A stretch of 64,000 bases of DNA, taken from Armigeres subalbatus. Its lineage: Eukaryota > Arthropoda > Insecta > Diptera > Culicidae. The stretch lies in NCBI RefSeq assembly GCF_024139115.2, contig NC_085141.1, positions 397,632,042-397,696,041 on the forward strand, read 5' to 3'. Position 1 is the stretch's first letter, and each line of letters opens with the position of its first letter. Shown piece by piece: positions 1-11,500 of this stretch. A program made the position numbers and the translations under genes. Below the pieces are notes generated by a model. That model was not told where the DNA came from. It did not search any database and saw only the letters and a list, made by a program, of their open reading frames with translations.

Positions 1-800
1 ACGGTTTCGTTTTTGAATATTGAACTATAGTGTTTTCCGAATATGATTGATTGGATACAATCGTCCTCGAACTCGGTGATGTATTCTGATTTTTGGACGA
101 AATCTTCCAGTTCTCTGGTCATGAATGATCTGGTACCATGCCGTATGATATGGTTTGGGTATGATTTGATAATTTGGTTATCTACGATGAGTGGAAGTTG
201 AAGTTTCTATTTGCGGAACGGTTAAAATGTATAGCAGGTCGTCGTTTTTCACAGCACTTTCGGGGTGACAAATTGTAGCGCTTCGTCTGGAAAGTTGATT
301 TGTACACCTTGGTCTTGGAAGGCGGCTTTGATGATGTTGATCTTGCGTGTGGACAGCATTTTGGTATTGGTAGGAGAAATATTCAGAAAGGGTAATAGCT
401 TCTTGGATGTTGTCTAATATCTCATTGATAACGGCGTCTAAGGCATTCAGGTTCGCCTTGTTATTAATATTTACCCTATTGGCTATTTGGTTGACGGTTG
501 CTGTTAGTTGAGTGATCCTGTTATTGATATTGTCGTTCATCTTGTACTGCTGGTTGTTTTGGTTGATGAGGCCGTTTATCGTGGAATTTAAGATATGTAG
601 GTCCTGGGCGTCGGGTGATCAAGCTACCCATTTCCAAGCGGTTCCGATGGAATCCCATCGTCCTTGTCGATGTGTCTGCTGAGGCTTTAGTCCGTAGAGA
701 GTGCTGTATGATCCTGAACTTAATCATTTCGTGCAATGGGTTAGTATGAATTCTGATTAATCTGTCGTTTTGTGCTTTAGAAGATAAATAAATTTCCTGA
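1..800 (-). pseudogene. Errantivirus-like env remnant of a Ty3/gypsy element
   Basis: Read on the minus strand, this stretch holds broken coding sequence resembling the envelope-like third ORF of insect Ty3/gypsy elements. An Asn/Ile/Leu-rich, coiled-coil-like segment lies at about 540-340, followed by an acidic segment towards position 1, where it runs off the window. The frame must change at least twice (around 540 and 340), so no intact protein is made. Its upstream neighbour at 815-1256 is reverse transcriptase. RNase H and integrase, which should lie between them, are missing, so an internal deletion joins pol to env at about 800-815. The env assignment rests on general composition and on position next to pol. 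It could instead be another part of the same element. Confidence 0.5.
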
Positions 801-814
801 AGTATCCCATTACC

Positions 815-1256
815 CCTAAAAGGATCTTAGCTCCTTTTCGTTCTTAGATAATGGCCATTCTTTGATCGCTCTGATCTTCTCAGGATTGGGTTTTACGCCT
901 TCCGGAGTAACCACATGCCCTTAGAAGGCCACTTCCTTATGTAAAAACTCGAATTTATCAATCAGGATTTTTAGATTGTATTTGCGAAGCGTTTCCACTA
1001 TTTTCGAGAGGTTTACGAGATGCTCTTGCAGACTAGTAGAAAAGATGATTATATCATCCATATATACCAGGCATCGTAGACCTATATGTTACCTGAGGAT
1101 GTTATCCATCACTCGTTGGAACGTTGCGGGTGCATTTTTGAGGCCAAATGGCATCCGCACAAATTCATAATGTCCGCCTTCGACACTAAAAGCTGTATTC
1201 GAAATATTTTTCTTATCAACTCCGATCTGGTGAAATCCGGAAGCCAAATCGATAGT
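815..1256 (-). pseudogene. Ty3/gypsy reverse transcriptase, palm/YxDD part (broken)
   Basis: The minus strand encodes the central part of a Ty3/gypsy reverse transcriptase. It starts at about 1256 with the segment containing the first catalytic Asp, continues through the [15 protein letters not shown] motif near 1130, and reaches a YMDD-type active site at about 1065-1050. It then enters the connection region up to about 815. At least two in-frame stops are visible (near 1090 and 925). Upstream it continues at 2496-2779 once the insertion at 1257-2495 is removed; the target duplication ATAGT flanks that insertion. The downstream RNase H/integrase part is absent. The copy is dead. Clade: Ty3/gypsy, errantivirus-like because of the env-like stretch beside it. 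Confidence 0.8.
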
Positions 1257-2495
1257 TTAACCCTTCTCTCGCTCGCGGTAATCTTTTCAATAGCAAGTGA
1301 CCCCTCGAACTGGGTCTCAAGGCCGGCTTACTACTGGGCAATCGGAGGGGCTTCGCGAACAACGTGCACCTTATTGTCACCTTACTCAGGTTATTTTTAA
1401 ACTAGCTATTGGGGTGGAAACTATGGTTTTTATTGAATATGCGTGTGGGTGGAAATTAATTTGAACGAACTATTGATTATGTGTACAGTGGGTGTTTTAT
1501 TGGAAGTTGTGGGGGTGAGGGACGTACCGGTACTGCTGCTGTTGAAGTCGCGTTGCTGGTGTTCTCGAAGACGATGGACGAGCGCTCGCCGAAGATCTTG
1601 TAGCCGTCTGGTTGGGCCTCCGGCGGGGTGGTGGTAGTAGTCGGAAGGATAATCTGGTGGATCGGATAGCAGATCGTCTTGGCTTGCGATCTGCTTCTCA
1701 CCCTGGCGTCTTCCCTCTTTGGCTTACATCGACAGAGCCCAGGACGATACCGGAATGACTCTGCCGAGAGGGGTCCTCATTTACGGTTAGGGCACCGATT
1801 CGGGCCCGAGGAATCGCTCTTTGACGAATTATAGCCGCGCAACGGCTAGAGCGTTTCGATGTCCTTTACGGTTTAGGCGTAGTGGCCAGCTAGGGACCAC
1901 TAGGCCGATCGTGTCTTCGCCAACCGTAGGTACGGCTTTGTACTGTGAGGTACCACAGAAGGTCCTGTGAGGGGGAAACTTTTAACACATGCCATACTAA
2001 ACCCAACTAGTTATTAGATTTACGTCAGCTTTAGGTCGAACTGCAATAAGTTATGCACGTACCTGATTGAAAAAGCACACAACCGTATAATTTTACCACT
2101 CATTAAATTAATAACTTTGGCACTTTCTTGGAAAATTTTCTTCGATCCGAAGCACACGAACGCCAGAGCTAAAGTGAGAGATGGCGGAATCTGATTGCGC
2201 CTCAATCACTCCCAAGATGGGATTTTTCTTTTATTGCCACCCCCTTTTGTTCCTCGATTTGCGCGCGCCTGCATGTCGTGTTGTTGCACCCACTAATGTT
2301 CAACATGTCTCCTCTTTGTACCCACACTGTTATACAATTCAAATTTACAAAAAACACTAACGCTACTAACAATATTTTAATTTTTTGAATTTATTAACAT
2401 TACTAACCCAACACTTAACAACCTTAGAAACGTGACAATAATAAAATACATTTAGCACATTTTAAAAACTAAAAATTTTGTAACACTTGGTTACA
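1257..2495. mobile_element. Solo-LTR-like insertion in the gypsy RT
   Basis: A 1239-bp block interrupts the RT reading frame and is flanked by a 5-bp direct repeat ATAGT (1252-1256 and 2496-2500). Its ends are short inverted repeats: TTAACC on the left, GGTTACA on the right. Read on the minus strand it begins TGTAACC, as LTRs do, and removing it rejoins the RT. The size, the TG start and the 5-bp duplication suit a solo LTR (BEL/Pao or gypsy). The other end is degraded (no clean CA), and no internal region is visible. Short ORFs inside it (for example 1477-1701) resemble nothing I know. Confidence 0.55.
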
Positions 2496-2779
2496 ATAGT
2501 TGAGAAGTACTGACATATTCCTAGTTTGTCCAAAATGTCAGTAATATTAGGAGAGGATATCGATCATCGATAGTTTTATCATTTAACTTTCGATAGTCAA
2601 TAACTAGCTTCCATTTCTTTTGGCCTGAAGAATCTGATTTCTTCAGGACTATTCATATCGGTGAAGACCATGGGCTATTAGAGGGACCGATAATACCCTG
2701 ATTTAGCATTTTCCGATTTGATTTTTGCACTTCAGCTTTATGAAAAAAGGGTACCGATATGATTTTGCATAGGGTATTT
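2496..2779 (-). pseudogene. Ty3/gypsy reverse transcriptase, N-terminal part (broken)
   Basis: The minus strand encodes the fingers region of the same RT. A segment of the SPWSSP type lies near 2690, then a W-K-L-V-I-D-Y-R-K-L-N stretch at about 2610-2580, then the conserved D-R-Y-P-L run near 2555. It stops at 2496, where the solo-LTR-like insertion begins. One frameshift is needed just after the D-R-Y-P-L run, and there is an in-frame stop near 2660. The part upstream of 2780 is separated by a MITE and resumes at 3614. Together the three pieces cover about half of pol. Confidence 0.75.
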
Positions 2780-3613
2780 AATCATGGTTTGAACTAGTGA
2801 AAAGCGTATCATGGTTTTGAACCATTTTGAAATCAGTAGAATTTGCCATCACATTGGCAGGAAATGAACCTAAAACAGTATGAATGGGATATTTAGCTAT
2901 ACTGGAAGAAAATACGTCCTGAAATATCGCTTAATCCCACCCCCTCACCAGACACAGCAGTGAGATCAATATATCAAAAGAAAGTCATTTTTATCTGTAA
3001 TCGATTGACATCATCATACAATTGAGAAACAGTTTTAAATGGTTAAAATAGTAACATTTAAAAACTGATCATGATTTGAACTAAAATGTATCCTGGTTTT
3101 AACTTGTAAATGCAGCCATGTTCTGCTGCTGTCCGCTAGAAGCGCTGCATGCGCCTAGCTGGAGCATTTCGTTTACATTTTCAATATGAATAAATCGCTA
3201 CATATTTTCATATCGATAATTTAGACGATTTTCACATGTTTCGAGTTACTAATCTAATGCGAGAAGATGAATAGTAAAATAAATTTGCTTTTATATACAT
3301 TTCCTCAGCGTTTCGTGCATGTGATTAGTATTATATGTAGAAGCTGCTGCAGTAGTTTAAACCATGGTACGAATTTAGTTCAAACCATGAACAATGTAGT
3401 TCAAACCATGGTACGAATCAGAGTTATGTAATTATTAATTTTATCAATGAAACTAAGTATAAATATGTGAACCCAGCATGTTTTTAGGAATATAATGAAC
3501 CAAGCTTCCATAAGAACTAGAAATCGCAGCTGTAAAATGTCCCTTTAATTAAAAAAATCAACTTTGTTTTGACGGATCATCTGAAACCCGCCATTTGGTT
3601 CAAACCCATGATT
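2780..3613. mobile_element. MITE-like insertion with AATCATGG termini
   Basis: This 834-bp AT-rich block splits the gypsy pol sequence between the linker (3614 onward) and the RT fingers. Its ends are inverted: AATCATGGTTTGAAC on the left and, reverse-complemented, AATCATGGGTTTGAAC on the right. The motif GTTCAAACCATG and its complement recur inside (about 2800-2830 and 3355-3415), typical of subterminal repeats. There is no transposase. I could not fix a clear target duplication, so the superfamily is undecided. Confidence 0.55.
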
Positions 3614-4330
3614 GGATATCCTACACTGGTAAGCCGTCCTTAGTGTTTATTTGATGTCCTATTGCATTGATGAAAGTTAATGGTACAGTATCGTCTGTAC
3701 CGAAAACGTCTCGGAATTTGTTTAATCCTTTCAATAGTTCCAATTTCTCTTCTTTATTAAGATTTTCTTGCTGGAAATCAATGGCTGGTGGTTTTTTATC
3801 ACGAGAAAGTCCCAAATTGATGGTGTTTTCATCAATACTTCTTGTCTCAAAATTATTGATCTCAACTTGCAACATATCAAATATAATTATGTCTCTTGCA
3901 GTTCAATCATAATTCTGAACCCAAATTTCTGCTCTGTGATTCGAGCTTTTGTAGATTCCATGAAGAATTTTTATCTTGGGAAAAATTCCAATTTCGAGAT
4001 CGATACAGAAATCTCCATTATAGATAACGGAGGTAGTTAATGTTAAAGATTTCGTTTCATTAGCATTTATTTGAATTGTTATTTATTTTGTAAAGGAATT
4101 GATATCTCTCCGATTTTCAAAATATCCCTTGCCGTAGTGATAGAGTTTAAAGACCGTAATGTTTCGTAGCCTATTAATCCGTGGAAGTAGTTGTGAAGGT
4201 TGGATAAATAGAATTTCTGCGCGGGGACAGTTTTGTCATAATTTGAAAATGGGTTGAAAAGTGTATATTGATTGATTTGATATTTTCCACTTATGTTCTT
4301 AACTGTTTTCATGGATATTTTGCTCAACTA
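3614..4330 (-). pseudogene. Ty3/gypsy protease and protease-RT linker (broken)
   Basis: Two minus-strand open pieces belong to the 5' part of the same pol. The piece at 4327-4079 resembles the downstream half of the aspartic protease region of 17.6/297-like elements, with an LIGYETL-type segment near 4165. The piece at 3875-3621 is the linker just before RT, with the usual acidic run and the H-x-I-N-T segment near its end. About 200 bp between them read only with frame changes. Upstream of 4330 no gag was recognised. The order protease, linker, RT fingers, RT palm, env on the minus strand supports one decayed element. Confidence 0.65.
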
Positions 4331-5194
4331 TAAAAAAAAAAGCAATCAAAGCGCTAAACTATTTGAAAATTTAATTTCATCAGACACTGTTAAAAATCGG
4401 TGAACCAAGCAATCGCGTATGCGCATCGCAAGCACAGACATCTAAACCGTGCAACTTACAGGCTGGGCTCTAATCATCAGTTCAAAAAAGTTTTCTCGGA
4501 GAGCGGACACAACGTTGACGCCTGTAGCAGCAGTCTCAGCAGAAAGCAGATCATCGGGAGGCTGTCGCCAAACGCAGCAATCTTCGGACTACCGTTTGAT
4601 TACTGTTAGTGGCGCATCGTGAAAAGAAAATCGGTTCTTTTCAGGACCATCATTTTATGAGAAGAAAGGGTTGATTGCAAAAATGGCGTCGATTACGATC
4701 GATGAGACGCCCTTGGCGATGTTTCTCTGAGCCTTGCTGCCACCGGCTCCGTAGCAACCATCATCGCTGTCACCTTTTCCGCAGCCTTCCACCGTCGGTG
4801 GATGATGTCTGGTTTGGTGCTGCGATGCAGTTGTCCTGCCGATTCTGTCGAGAAAACCAGACCTCGGCTTGTCTGAATACGATTGCATGGATACCGAGGC
4901 CCCGCCCTTTTGGTAGCCGGTATCATTGGCATCGGCTTGCTTGCTCCGCCTTTTTTGTTATTGAAATTGTCCCATAAGGACGTTAGGCGTAATGTCGTTT
5001 TAAATTTGAAATAATCTTATTTTCATATATTTACTATTTCTCTGTTACTTCTGGAAAACCTTGATACATCTATGAACATTTTAGGAATTGAAAAATTATC
5101 CTTGAAATCTTAAGGAACAATCAGCAGACGTTTTCCTTAGTATCCCAGGAGCCTCTATGATTACTGTTTAAACTCTGATCAACTTTGATATCCT
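4331..5194. other. Unassigned stretch
   Basis: No gene, RNA or clear repeat was recognised. A GC-richer block at 4680-4970 is open on the minus strand in two frames (4888-4655 and 4932-4693), without start context, splice sites or a domain I can name. From 4980 to 5194 the sequence is AT-rich and featureless. Confidence 0.5.
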
Positions 5195-5318
5195 CACTTG
5201 TCATAAGACGAGTTTATACAATCCCATTGAATTCCACCACTTAATTGTATCTTGACAGATACGTATTTAGACCTCAACAGTAAGGCCGTCTTTAGTGTCT
5301 CGTACTTGACTCGACTTG
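5195..5318 (+). mobile_element. Single terminal arm of the CATAAGACGAG foldback family
   Basis: A 124-bp segment starting near ACTTGTCATAAGACGAG and ending at GACTCGACTT matches, nearly base for base, the left arms at 32414-32517 and 33845-33951 and the complement of 34321-34441. Here only one arm is present and it has a few private changes (TATTTAGACC, GTCTTTAGTG), so it looks like an older, decapitated copy. No coding sequence. Confidence 0.75.
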
Positions 5319-5577
5319 ATATCCTCTTTTGCTAACACTTAGATCTTGCCAGACAATTTACGTCATACAAAACTACCAAATATTTGATAATATATTTTGT
5401 AGATCTAGAACTCTTCCTATCAGATAGAATAGTGACTAAAATAATTACATAGATAATATTTTCTTACCATAATCATAGGTAGAAGATTCCAGGCCTGGGA
5501 AGATTCACGCGTAGGTCTTTTTTCACTTGTCCTACCCACTCCCATCAACGCCACTGGTTACTAGAGACGGGGAAGGG

Positions 5578-6110
5578 TCGTTTGGCTGAAACCCATTCGG
5601 CCGAAAACCATTTGGCCGAACGCCACTAGGCCGAACAAACCATTAGGTCGAAACCCATGTGGCCGAAAGGGTCTTTTGGCTGAAAAGGTCGTTTGGCCGA
5701 AAGGGTGATTTGGCCGAAAGGGTCATTTAGCCGAAAGGGTCATTGGGCCGAAAGGGTCATTTGGCCGAAAGGGTCATTTAGGCGAAAGGGTCATTTGGCC
5801 GAAAGGGTCATTTAGGCGAAAGGGTCATTTGGCTGAAAGGGTCATTTAGGCGAAAGGGTCATTTGCTCGAAATGGTAGATTGGCCGAGAAGATTATTTGA
5901 CCGAAAGAGTCATTTGCTCGAAAGGGTCATTTGGCCGAAAGGACCATTTGGCAGAAAGAATCATTTGGCCGAAAGGGTCATTTGTCCAAAAGGGTCGTTT
6001 GGCTGGAAGGGTCATTTGGCCCAAAAGGGTCGTTTGGCTGAGAGGGTCATTTTGCCGAAAGGGTCATTTGGCTGAATAAGACATTTCGCCGAATAGTTCA
6101 TTTGAAATGT
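5578..6110 (+). repeat. 17-bp minisatellite (TTTGGCCGAAAGGGTCA)
   Basis: About 30 copies of a 17-bp unit, GGGTCATTTGGCCGAAA and variants, run in one direction. The first copies (5578-5690) are more diverged, and the regular core is about 5690-6080. The open frames across it are a by-product of the unit and not genes. The same unit reappears in reverse orientation at 6358-6450, so the array is one arm of an inverted structure. Confidence 0.92.
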
Positions 6111-6357
6111 TAGAAATTAGGAATGAGAAGAGAGACGTCTCATCTCTCACTCCTCGTTTATTACTTCTCGCTGTAAAATGTGAGAAACGCAAAGTGAGTA
6201 GTGAGACGTCTCACTTGTCACTCCTCATTTATCACTTCTCGCTGTAAAAAGTGAAAAGTGCGAAGTGAGACGTCTCACTACTCTCTACGCACTCCTCACT
6301 TTTTACAGTGAGAAGTGAAAAATGAGGAATGAGACTCCTAATTTCTCACTTTTCACA
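6111..6357. repeat. GTGAGAAG-rich palindromic spacer
   Basis: Between the two inverted minisatellite arms lies a block of short GTGAGAAGTGA-type words and their complements, punctuated three times by the palindrome GAGACGTCTC (near 6130, 6205 and 6270). The outer parts are inverted copies: GTTAGAAATTAGGAATGAG near 6105-6125 pairs with the sequence near 6330-6352. It should fold into extended stems. Confidence 0.75.
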
Positions 6358-6450
6358 TGGCCTATTCGGTCTTATTCGGTCAAATATCCTATTCGGCCAA
6401 ATTACCCTTTCGTCAAAACGACCCTTTCGGCTAAATGGTATATTTGGCCA
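6358..6450 (-). repeat. Inverted arm of the 17-bp minisatellite
   Basis: Roughly five decayed copies of the unit seen at 5578-6110, now reading GGCCAAATxxCCCTTTC, that is, the opposite strand. With the spacer they form a foldback of about 870 bp with unequal arms. Confidence 0.75.
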
Positions 6451-7458
6451 AACAACTTTCGACTGCAAAATGACAAAACAATTCTTGATTGCAATATGAT
6501 GCAATTTAATTCGTTGCACGTTGCACCCTTCGTCTTGACCACGCCGGGATGAGAGTTTGTTCAATTGAAAGGTGGCATGATAAAAGATCGTCAAGGCGAA
6601 ATGTCCTGCATAGAACGATTCTAGCGGAAGGGTGTCACATATCTACAAGTCGTATCTAAGGGCCAGAGTATGGGCTCAGGATGAAATATCCTCAGGACAA
6701 AAGTTCGGCAGGTCGATAAATCTCGATCCTAAAAACAATTGATCTAGAAAGCTCTCATGATGGCAATCTAAAGAACGATAATGCTGAAGATTTTCTCAAT
6801 GTCAGTAAATTTTTCCTGTTCCACTTCCAGGCTTAAAACTTTTCAGACGGTTTTGTTTATTTTTCCAGCAAATTTTTCAACCCGTTTCACTCTTTATGTC
6901 GCAGCGGATAATTAGAAAACAATATTAAATTTATCCTCACCACCTATTCTTCACCGCAATTGTCAACATCCTCATCCTTCTTTTGTCCTGGATTCGTTCT
7001 AGCAGCAAAGTGCATCCCTATCAGTGGTAGGGCCGTTGTTTGCAAGATGGACAGCGAATGCTTCGCTTTGAACCGTCAGGCTTTGTCGACCGTTCATGAT
7101 ACAACAAAAGCCGAGACAACTGAAACGCCAAAGAAACGCTAATTGGAAACTGCAAATTGAATCCACCGAGGAAAACTGGTTTTAATTGGAGCTGTGTGAC
7201 ACACTACCGGATGAAGGAAGAATAACCGTCCGTGGTTTGTTCCACCGGATGATAATTACGATGATGGTGGTGCTTTCGGTACTCCCTCTGCCATCAGCTG
7301 TTCACCAGGTGTAAAATTTATTCTGGTTTGTTTTATTTTCGCTTATCGTAGTGGACTTAATGGCTACGTGGTGGTTGTTTCCCGTGTTGGCACATAATTA
7401 TTCTCTAAACTTGTTGATGGTAGTAAAAACTAATTTTAACTAAGAGGAAAAACTGTCA
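6451..7458. other. Sequence downstream of the tetraspanin, nothing recognised
   Basis: No coding or RNA feature was recognised. The part next to the tetraspanin stop may be 3' untranslated sequence. Other AATAAA motifs on the minus strand occur near 7317-7338 and could serve as alternative ends. Confidence 0.4.
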
Positions 7459-7464
7459 TTTATT
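7459..7464 (-). promoter_or_regulatory. Candidate polyadenylation signal AATAAA
   Basis: AATAAA on the minus strand lies 34 bases past the tetraspanin stop codon (7498-7500). Use of this site would give a very short 3' UTR. AATAAA motifs near 7317-7338 are equally possible. Confidence 0.3.
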
Positions 7465-7497
7465 TCCAGCGATTGCGGGCTGGGGCGCATCAGCGGT

Positions 7498-7572
7498 TCA
7501 GCGTCTGTACATGGCTTCCTCCTCGCGTTTGAGGGCCTGAACCAGGACAATACCGAGCACTACATTGGCGGT
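7498..7572 (-). CDS. Tetraspanin, last coding exon (end of TM4 and cytoplasmic tail)
   Basis: This 25-codon minus-strand exon (24 residues plus TGA) follows a consensus acceptor (CTTTGCAG, ending at 7573). It encodes TANVVLGIVLVQALKREEE and a short AMYRR tail. The hydrophobic part completes membrane segment 4, and the charged KREEE and Tyr-Arg-Arg end fit a tetraspanin C-terminal cytoplasmic tail. It is in phase 0 with the exon at 14420-14605, and joining them gives one uninterrupted fourth membrane segment across the splice. Tetraspanins are four-pass membrane scaffolds of the cell surface. The intron upstream (7573-14419) is filled largely by the 5-6-bp array. From memory the tail and loop look closest to the insect Tsp2A group (gut septate junction tetraspanin). 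I have not verified this, so no symbol is given. Confidence 0.88.
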   Translation of the reverse strand, partial: TANVVLGIVLVQALKREEEAMYRR

Positions 7573-8590
7573 CTGCAAAGGAGAGAAAGATGGTTTATAA
7601 TAATTTTTTTACTATTTTTAACAAAATGCAAATTTCTTTGAAGTTCAAACTTATGTAATGGCCTTGAAGTGTCTGTGAAACAGTTTATTTTTTTACTACA
7701 CAATTTATTTTATAAAAATGAACTTATCCAAAACTTTCTGTAGAAATTCACAGGAAGATTATGATCGTTTTAAGTCTAATAAGTTCAAAATTCTTGTCCT
7801 TGGATTCCTACCAAATTATTGTTGTTGAAGTGAAATACTCAAAATCCTGCATGTTCGTAAATCAAATCAAATTAAAACTGTGGCATTATCTTTAGTCTTT
7901 ACTTGTTCCTCTGATTGTTACAGCTGACTTGTCCATGCGAACATGTGTCGAGAAATATTTTTCAACTGATTTTGCACTCCTTTCGAGCTAAAAGTTTCAA
8001 AGCCGAAGTATAGTGTGCGTTCGATTTCGTTTCCGATTTGCATTTTTCATCCTTTCTCATGTCGCAATCAACGCATCAAGAACCACTCAATGTAAAGCAT
8101 TATGGGAACACACAGCTGCAGGAACTTTTCCGACAACAAGTTCAATGGACAGTGTAATAGACCGTTTGAATATTGCCTGTCGGGCAACATTTTTTTTGCT
8201 GTTAACCTAAAAAGACTTGCTTTTTCCCAGACTCATGTAGCTCATTCAGGTTGGATGAAGAAGCTTCCCCGGAATCGACTTGTACATGGTCGGATCGGAG
8301 TGCTACAAAGCATTTATGTGCCTGTTGTCAGAGTTTCTCCCAAAAGTGAAATAATTGTTTAAACATCATTTTGGAAAAAAAAAACAACACGAGAGGAGCC
8401 TACACTGAATAATTTCTAATGTGCGAGAGCTTCGTCAATCTTTTTGACATTACCAGCAAAATGTTTATTTCGTTCTTTTCTAATCTTTGTCACAAGTGTC
8501 TCCCAATAGACAGTTTGGAAACTCGGCCCTTGAGAAGACAAATTTGAATTTCAAATAAAAAATATTAAAAACGATTATAAATTTTCTAAA
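7573..8590. other. Tetraspanin intron, upstream of the simple-repeat array
   Basis: AT-rich intron sequence with no recognised genes or repeats. Short plus-strand ORFs (for example 8013-8210 and 8102-8362) carry no domain I can name. Confidence 0.5.
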
Positions 8591-11500
8591 CCAAATCAAT
8601 CCAATCCAAATCCAATCCAATCCAAATCCAATCCAAATCCAATCCAAATCCAATCCAAATCCAATCCAAATCCAAATCCAATCCAAATCCAATCCAAATC
8701 CATCAAATCCAATCCAAATCAATCCAAATCCAATCCAAATCAATCCAAATCAATCCAACCAATCCAAACCAATCCAAACCAATCCAAACCAATCCAAACC
8801 AATCCAAATCCAATCCAAACCAATCCAAATCCAATCCAAACCAATCCAAACCAATCCAAATCCAATCCAAATCAATCCAAATCAATCAAATCAGTCCAGA
8901 TCCAATCAGATCCAGTCCAGATCCAGTCAAATCAGTCCAAATCAGTCCAAGGTCAGTCCAGGTCCAGTCCAAATCCAGTCAAATCAGGTCAGTCCAGGAG
9001 TCAGTCAGGTCAGTCCAGAGTCAGGTCGGTCAGGAAGTCCAGTCCAGATCCAGGTCAGATCCAGTCGGTCAGTCAGTCCGATCCAGTCCAGGTCCAGTCC
9101 AGATCGAGTCAGGTCAGTCAGGAGTCGGTCAGATCCAGTCCAGGTCAGTCCATCGGTCAGATCAGGTCCAAGGTCCAGTTCCAGATCCAGTCCAGGTCAG
9201 TCAGGTCAGTCCAGGTCAATCAGGAGTCAGTCCAGGTCAGTCAAGTCAGTCAGATCCAGTCCAGATCAAGTCAGTCCAGATCCAGTCCAGGTCAGTCCAG
9301 ATCCAGGTCAGATCAGTCAGATTCAGTCCAGATCAGTCAAGATCCAGTCCAGATCGGTCCAGATCCAGTCAAGGTCAGTCCAGGTCCAGTCCAGGTCAGT
9401 CCAGTCAGTCCAGATCCAGTCCAGGTCAGTCAAGTCCGGTCAGATCCAAGTCAGTCCAGATCCAGTCAGGTCAGTCCAGATCCGGTCAGATCAGTCAGGT
9501 CAGTCCAGGTCCAGTCCAAGTCAATCCAGGTCGATCAGATCCAGTCCAGGTCAGTCCAGGTCAGTCCAGATCCAGTCAAGATCCAGTCAGATCCAGTCCA
9601 GGTCAGTCCAGATCCAGTCCAGATCGGTCCAGATCCAGTCAAGTCAGTCCAGATCGGTCCAGATCCAGTCAGAGTCAGTCCAGGTCAGTCCAAGTCAGTC
9701 CAGATCGGTCAGGTCAGTCAGATCCAGGTCAGTCAGATCCAGTCCAGGTCAGTCCAGGTCCAGTCAGATCAGTCAGTCCAGTCCAGATCCAGGTCAGATC
9801 AGTCAGTCCAGATCCAGTCAGGTCAGTCCAAGATCCAGTCCAGATCCAGTCAGGTCGGTCCAGATCCAGTCCAGATCCAGTCCAGATCGGTCCAGATCCA
9901 GTCCAGATCCAGTCAGATCGATCCAGATCCAGTCCAGGTCAGTCCAGATCCAGTCAGATCAGTCCAGGTCAGTCCAGATCCAGTCCAGATCCAGTCAGAT
10001 CAGTCCAGATCAGTCAGATCCAGTCCAGATCCAGTCCAGATCAGTCAGGTCAGTCCAGATCGGTCCAGGTCAGTCAGATCCAGTCAAGATCCAGTCAGGT
10101 CCAGTCAAGGTCAGTCCAGATCCAGTCCAGATCGGTCAGTCCGATCAGTCCAGATCGGTCAGATCAGTCAGGTCCAGTCCAGATCCAGTCCAGATCCAGT
10201 CCAGGTCAGTCCAGGTCAGTCCAAGATCAGTCCGATCAGTCCAGATCGGTCCAGATCAGTCCAGATCCAGTCCAGATCGATCAGATCCAGTCAGGTCCAG
10301 TCCAGATCGGTCAGTCAAGTCCAGATCGGTCCAGATCCAGTCAGATCGGTCAGTCCAGATCGGTCCAGAGTCCAGATCGAGTCAGATCCAGTCAGATCCA
10401 GTCAGATCCAGTCAGGTCAGTCAGATCGGTCAGATCCAGTATCCAGTCAGTCCAGATCCAGTCAGATCGGTCAGTCCAGATCGGTCAGAGTCAGTCCAGG
10501 GTCAGTCAGTCAGGTCGGTCCAGATCCAGTCAGATCCAGTGGAGTCCAGTCAGGTCAGTCCAGATCCAGTCCAGGTCAGTCCAGATCCAGTCAGATCCAG
10601 ATCCAGTCCAGATCGGTCAGATCCAGTCCAGATCCAGTCCAGATCCAAGTCAGATCCAGTCCAGATCCAGTCCAGGTCAGTCCAGATCCAGTCAGTCCAG
10701 GTCAGTCCAGATCCAGTCCAGATCCAGTCCAGGTCCAGTCCAGATCCAGTCCAGATCAGTCCAGATCGGTCAGTCAGTCCAGGTCAGGTCAGTCCAGATC
10801 CAGTCGATCAGGTCAGGTCAGTCAGGTCAGTCCAGATCCAGTCCAAGATCCAGTCCAGATCCAGTCAGATCGTCAGTCAGATCGATCCAGTCCAGGTCAG
10901 GTCAGTCAGATCCAGTCCAGGTCCAGTCGATCCAGTCCAGATCCAGTCCAGTCGGTCAGATCCAGTCCAGATCAGGTCAGATCCAGTCAAGATCAGTCCA
11001 GATCCAGTCCAGGTCAGTCCAGATCAGTCCAAGTCAGTCCAGATCGGTCAGATCCAGTCAGTCAGGTCCAGTCCAGGTCAGTCCAGGTCAGTCCAAGTCG
11101 GTCCAGATCCAGTCCAGGTCGGTCAAGTCAGTCCAGATCCAGTCAGATCGGTCAGGTCAGTCCAGATCCAGTCCAGATCGATCAGTCGGTCAAGATCCAG
11201 TCCAGGTCAGTCCAGGTCCAGTCAGATCCAGTCAGGTCAGTCCAGGTCAGTCCAGATCGGTCCAGTCAGTCAGGTCTTGTCCAGATCAGGTCCAGATCTT
11301 GTCCAGGTCAGTCCAGGTCGGTCAGGTCAGTCCAGGTCAGAGTCAGTCCAAATCCAGTCCAGGTCCAGTCCAGATCCAGTCCAGATCCAGTCGATCAGTC
11401 AGATCCAGTCAAATCCAGTCAGGTCAGTCCAAATCGGTCCAAATCAGTCAAATCCAGTCAGGTCAGTCCAGATCCAGTCAAGTCAATCCAGGTCCAGTCC

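Noticed and set aside
4655..4970. Weak resemblance of the minus-strand sequence to histone H2A.Z (a processed pseudogene)
   Set aside because: A few short stretches line up by eye but need frame shifts and gaps, and the rest of the histone is not found. A translated search would be needed; I do not claim it.
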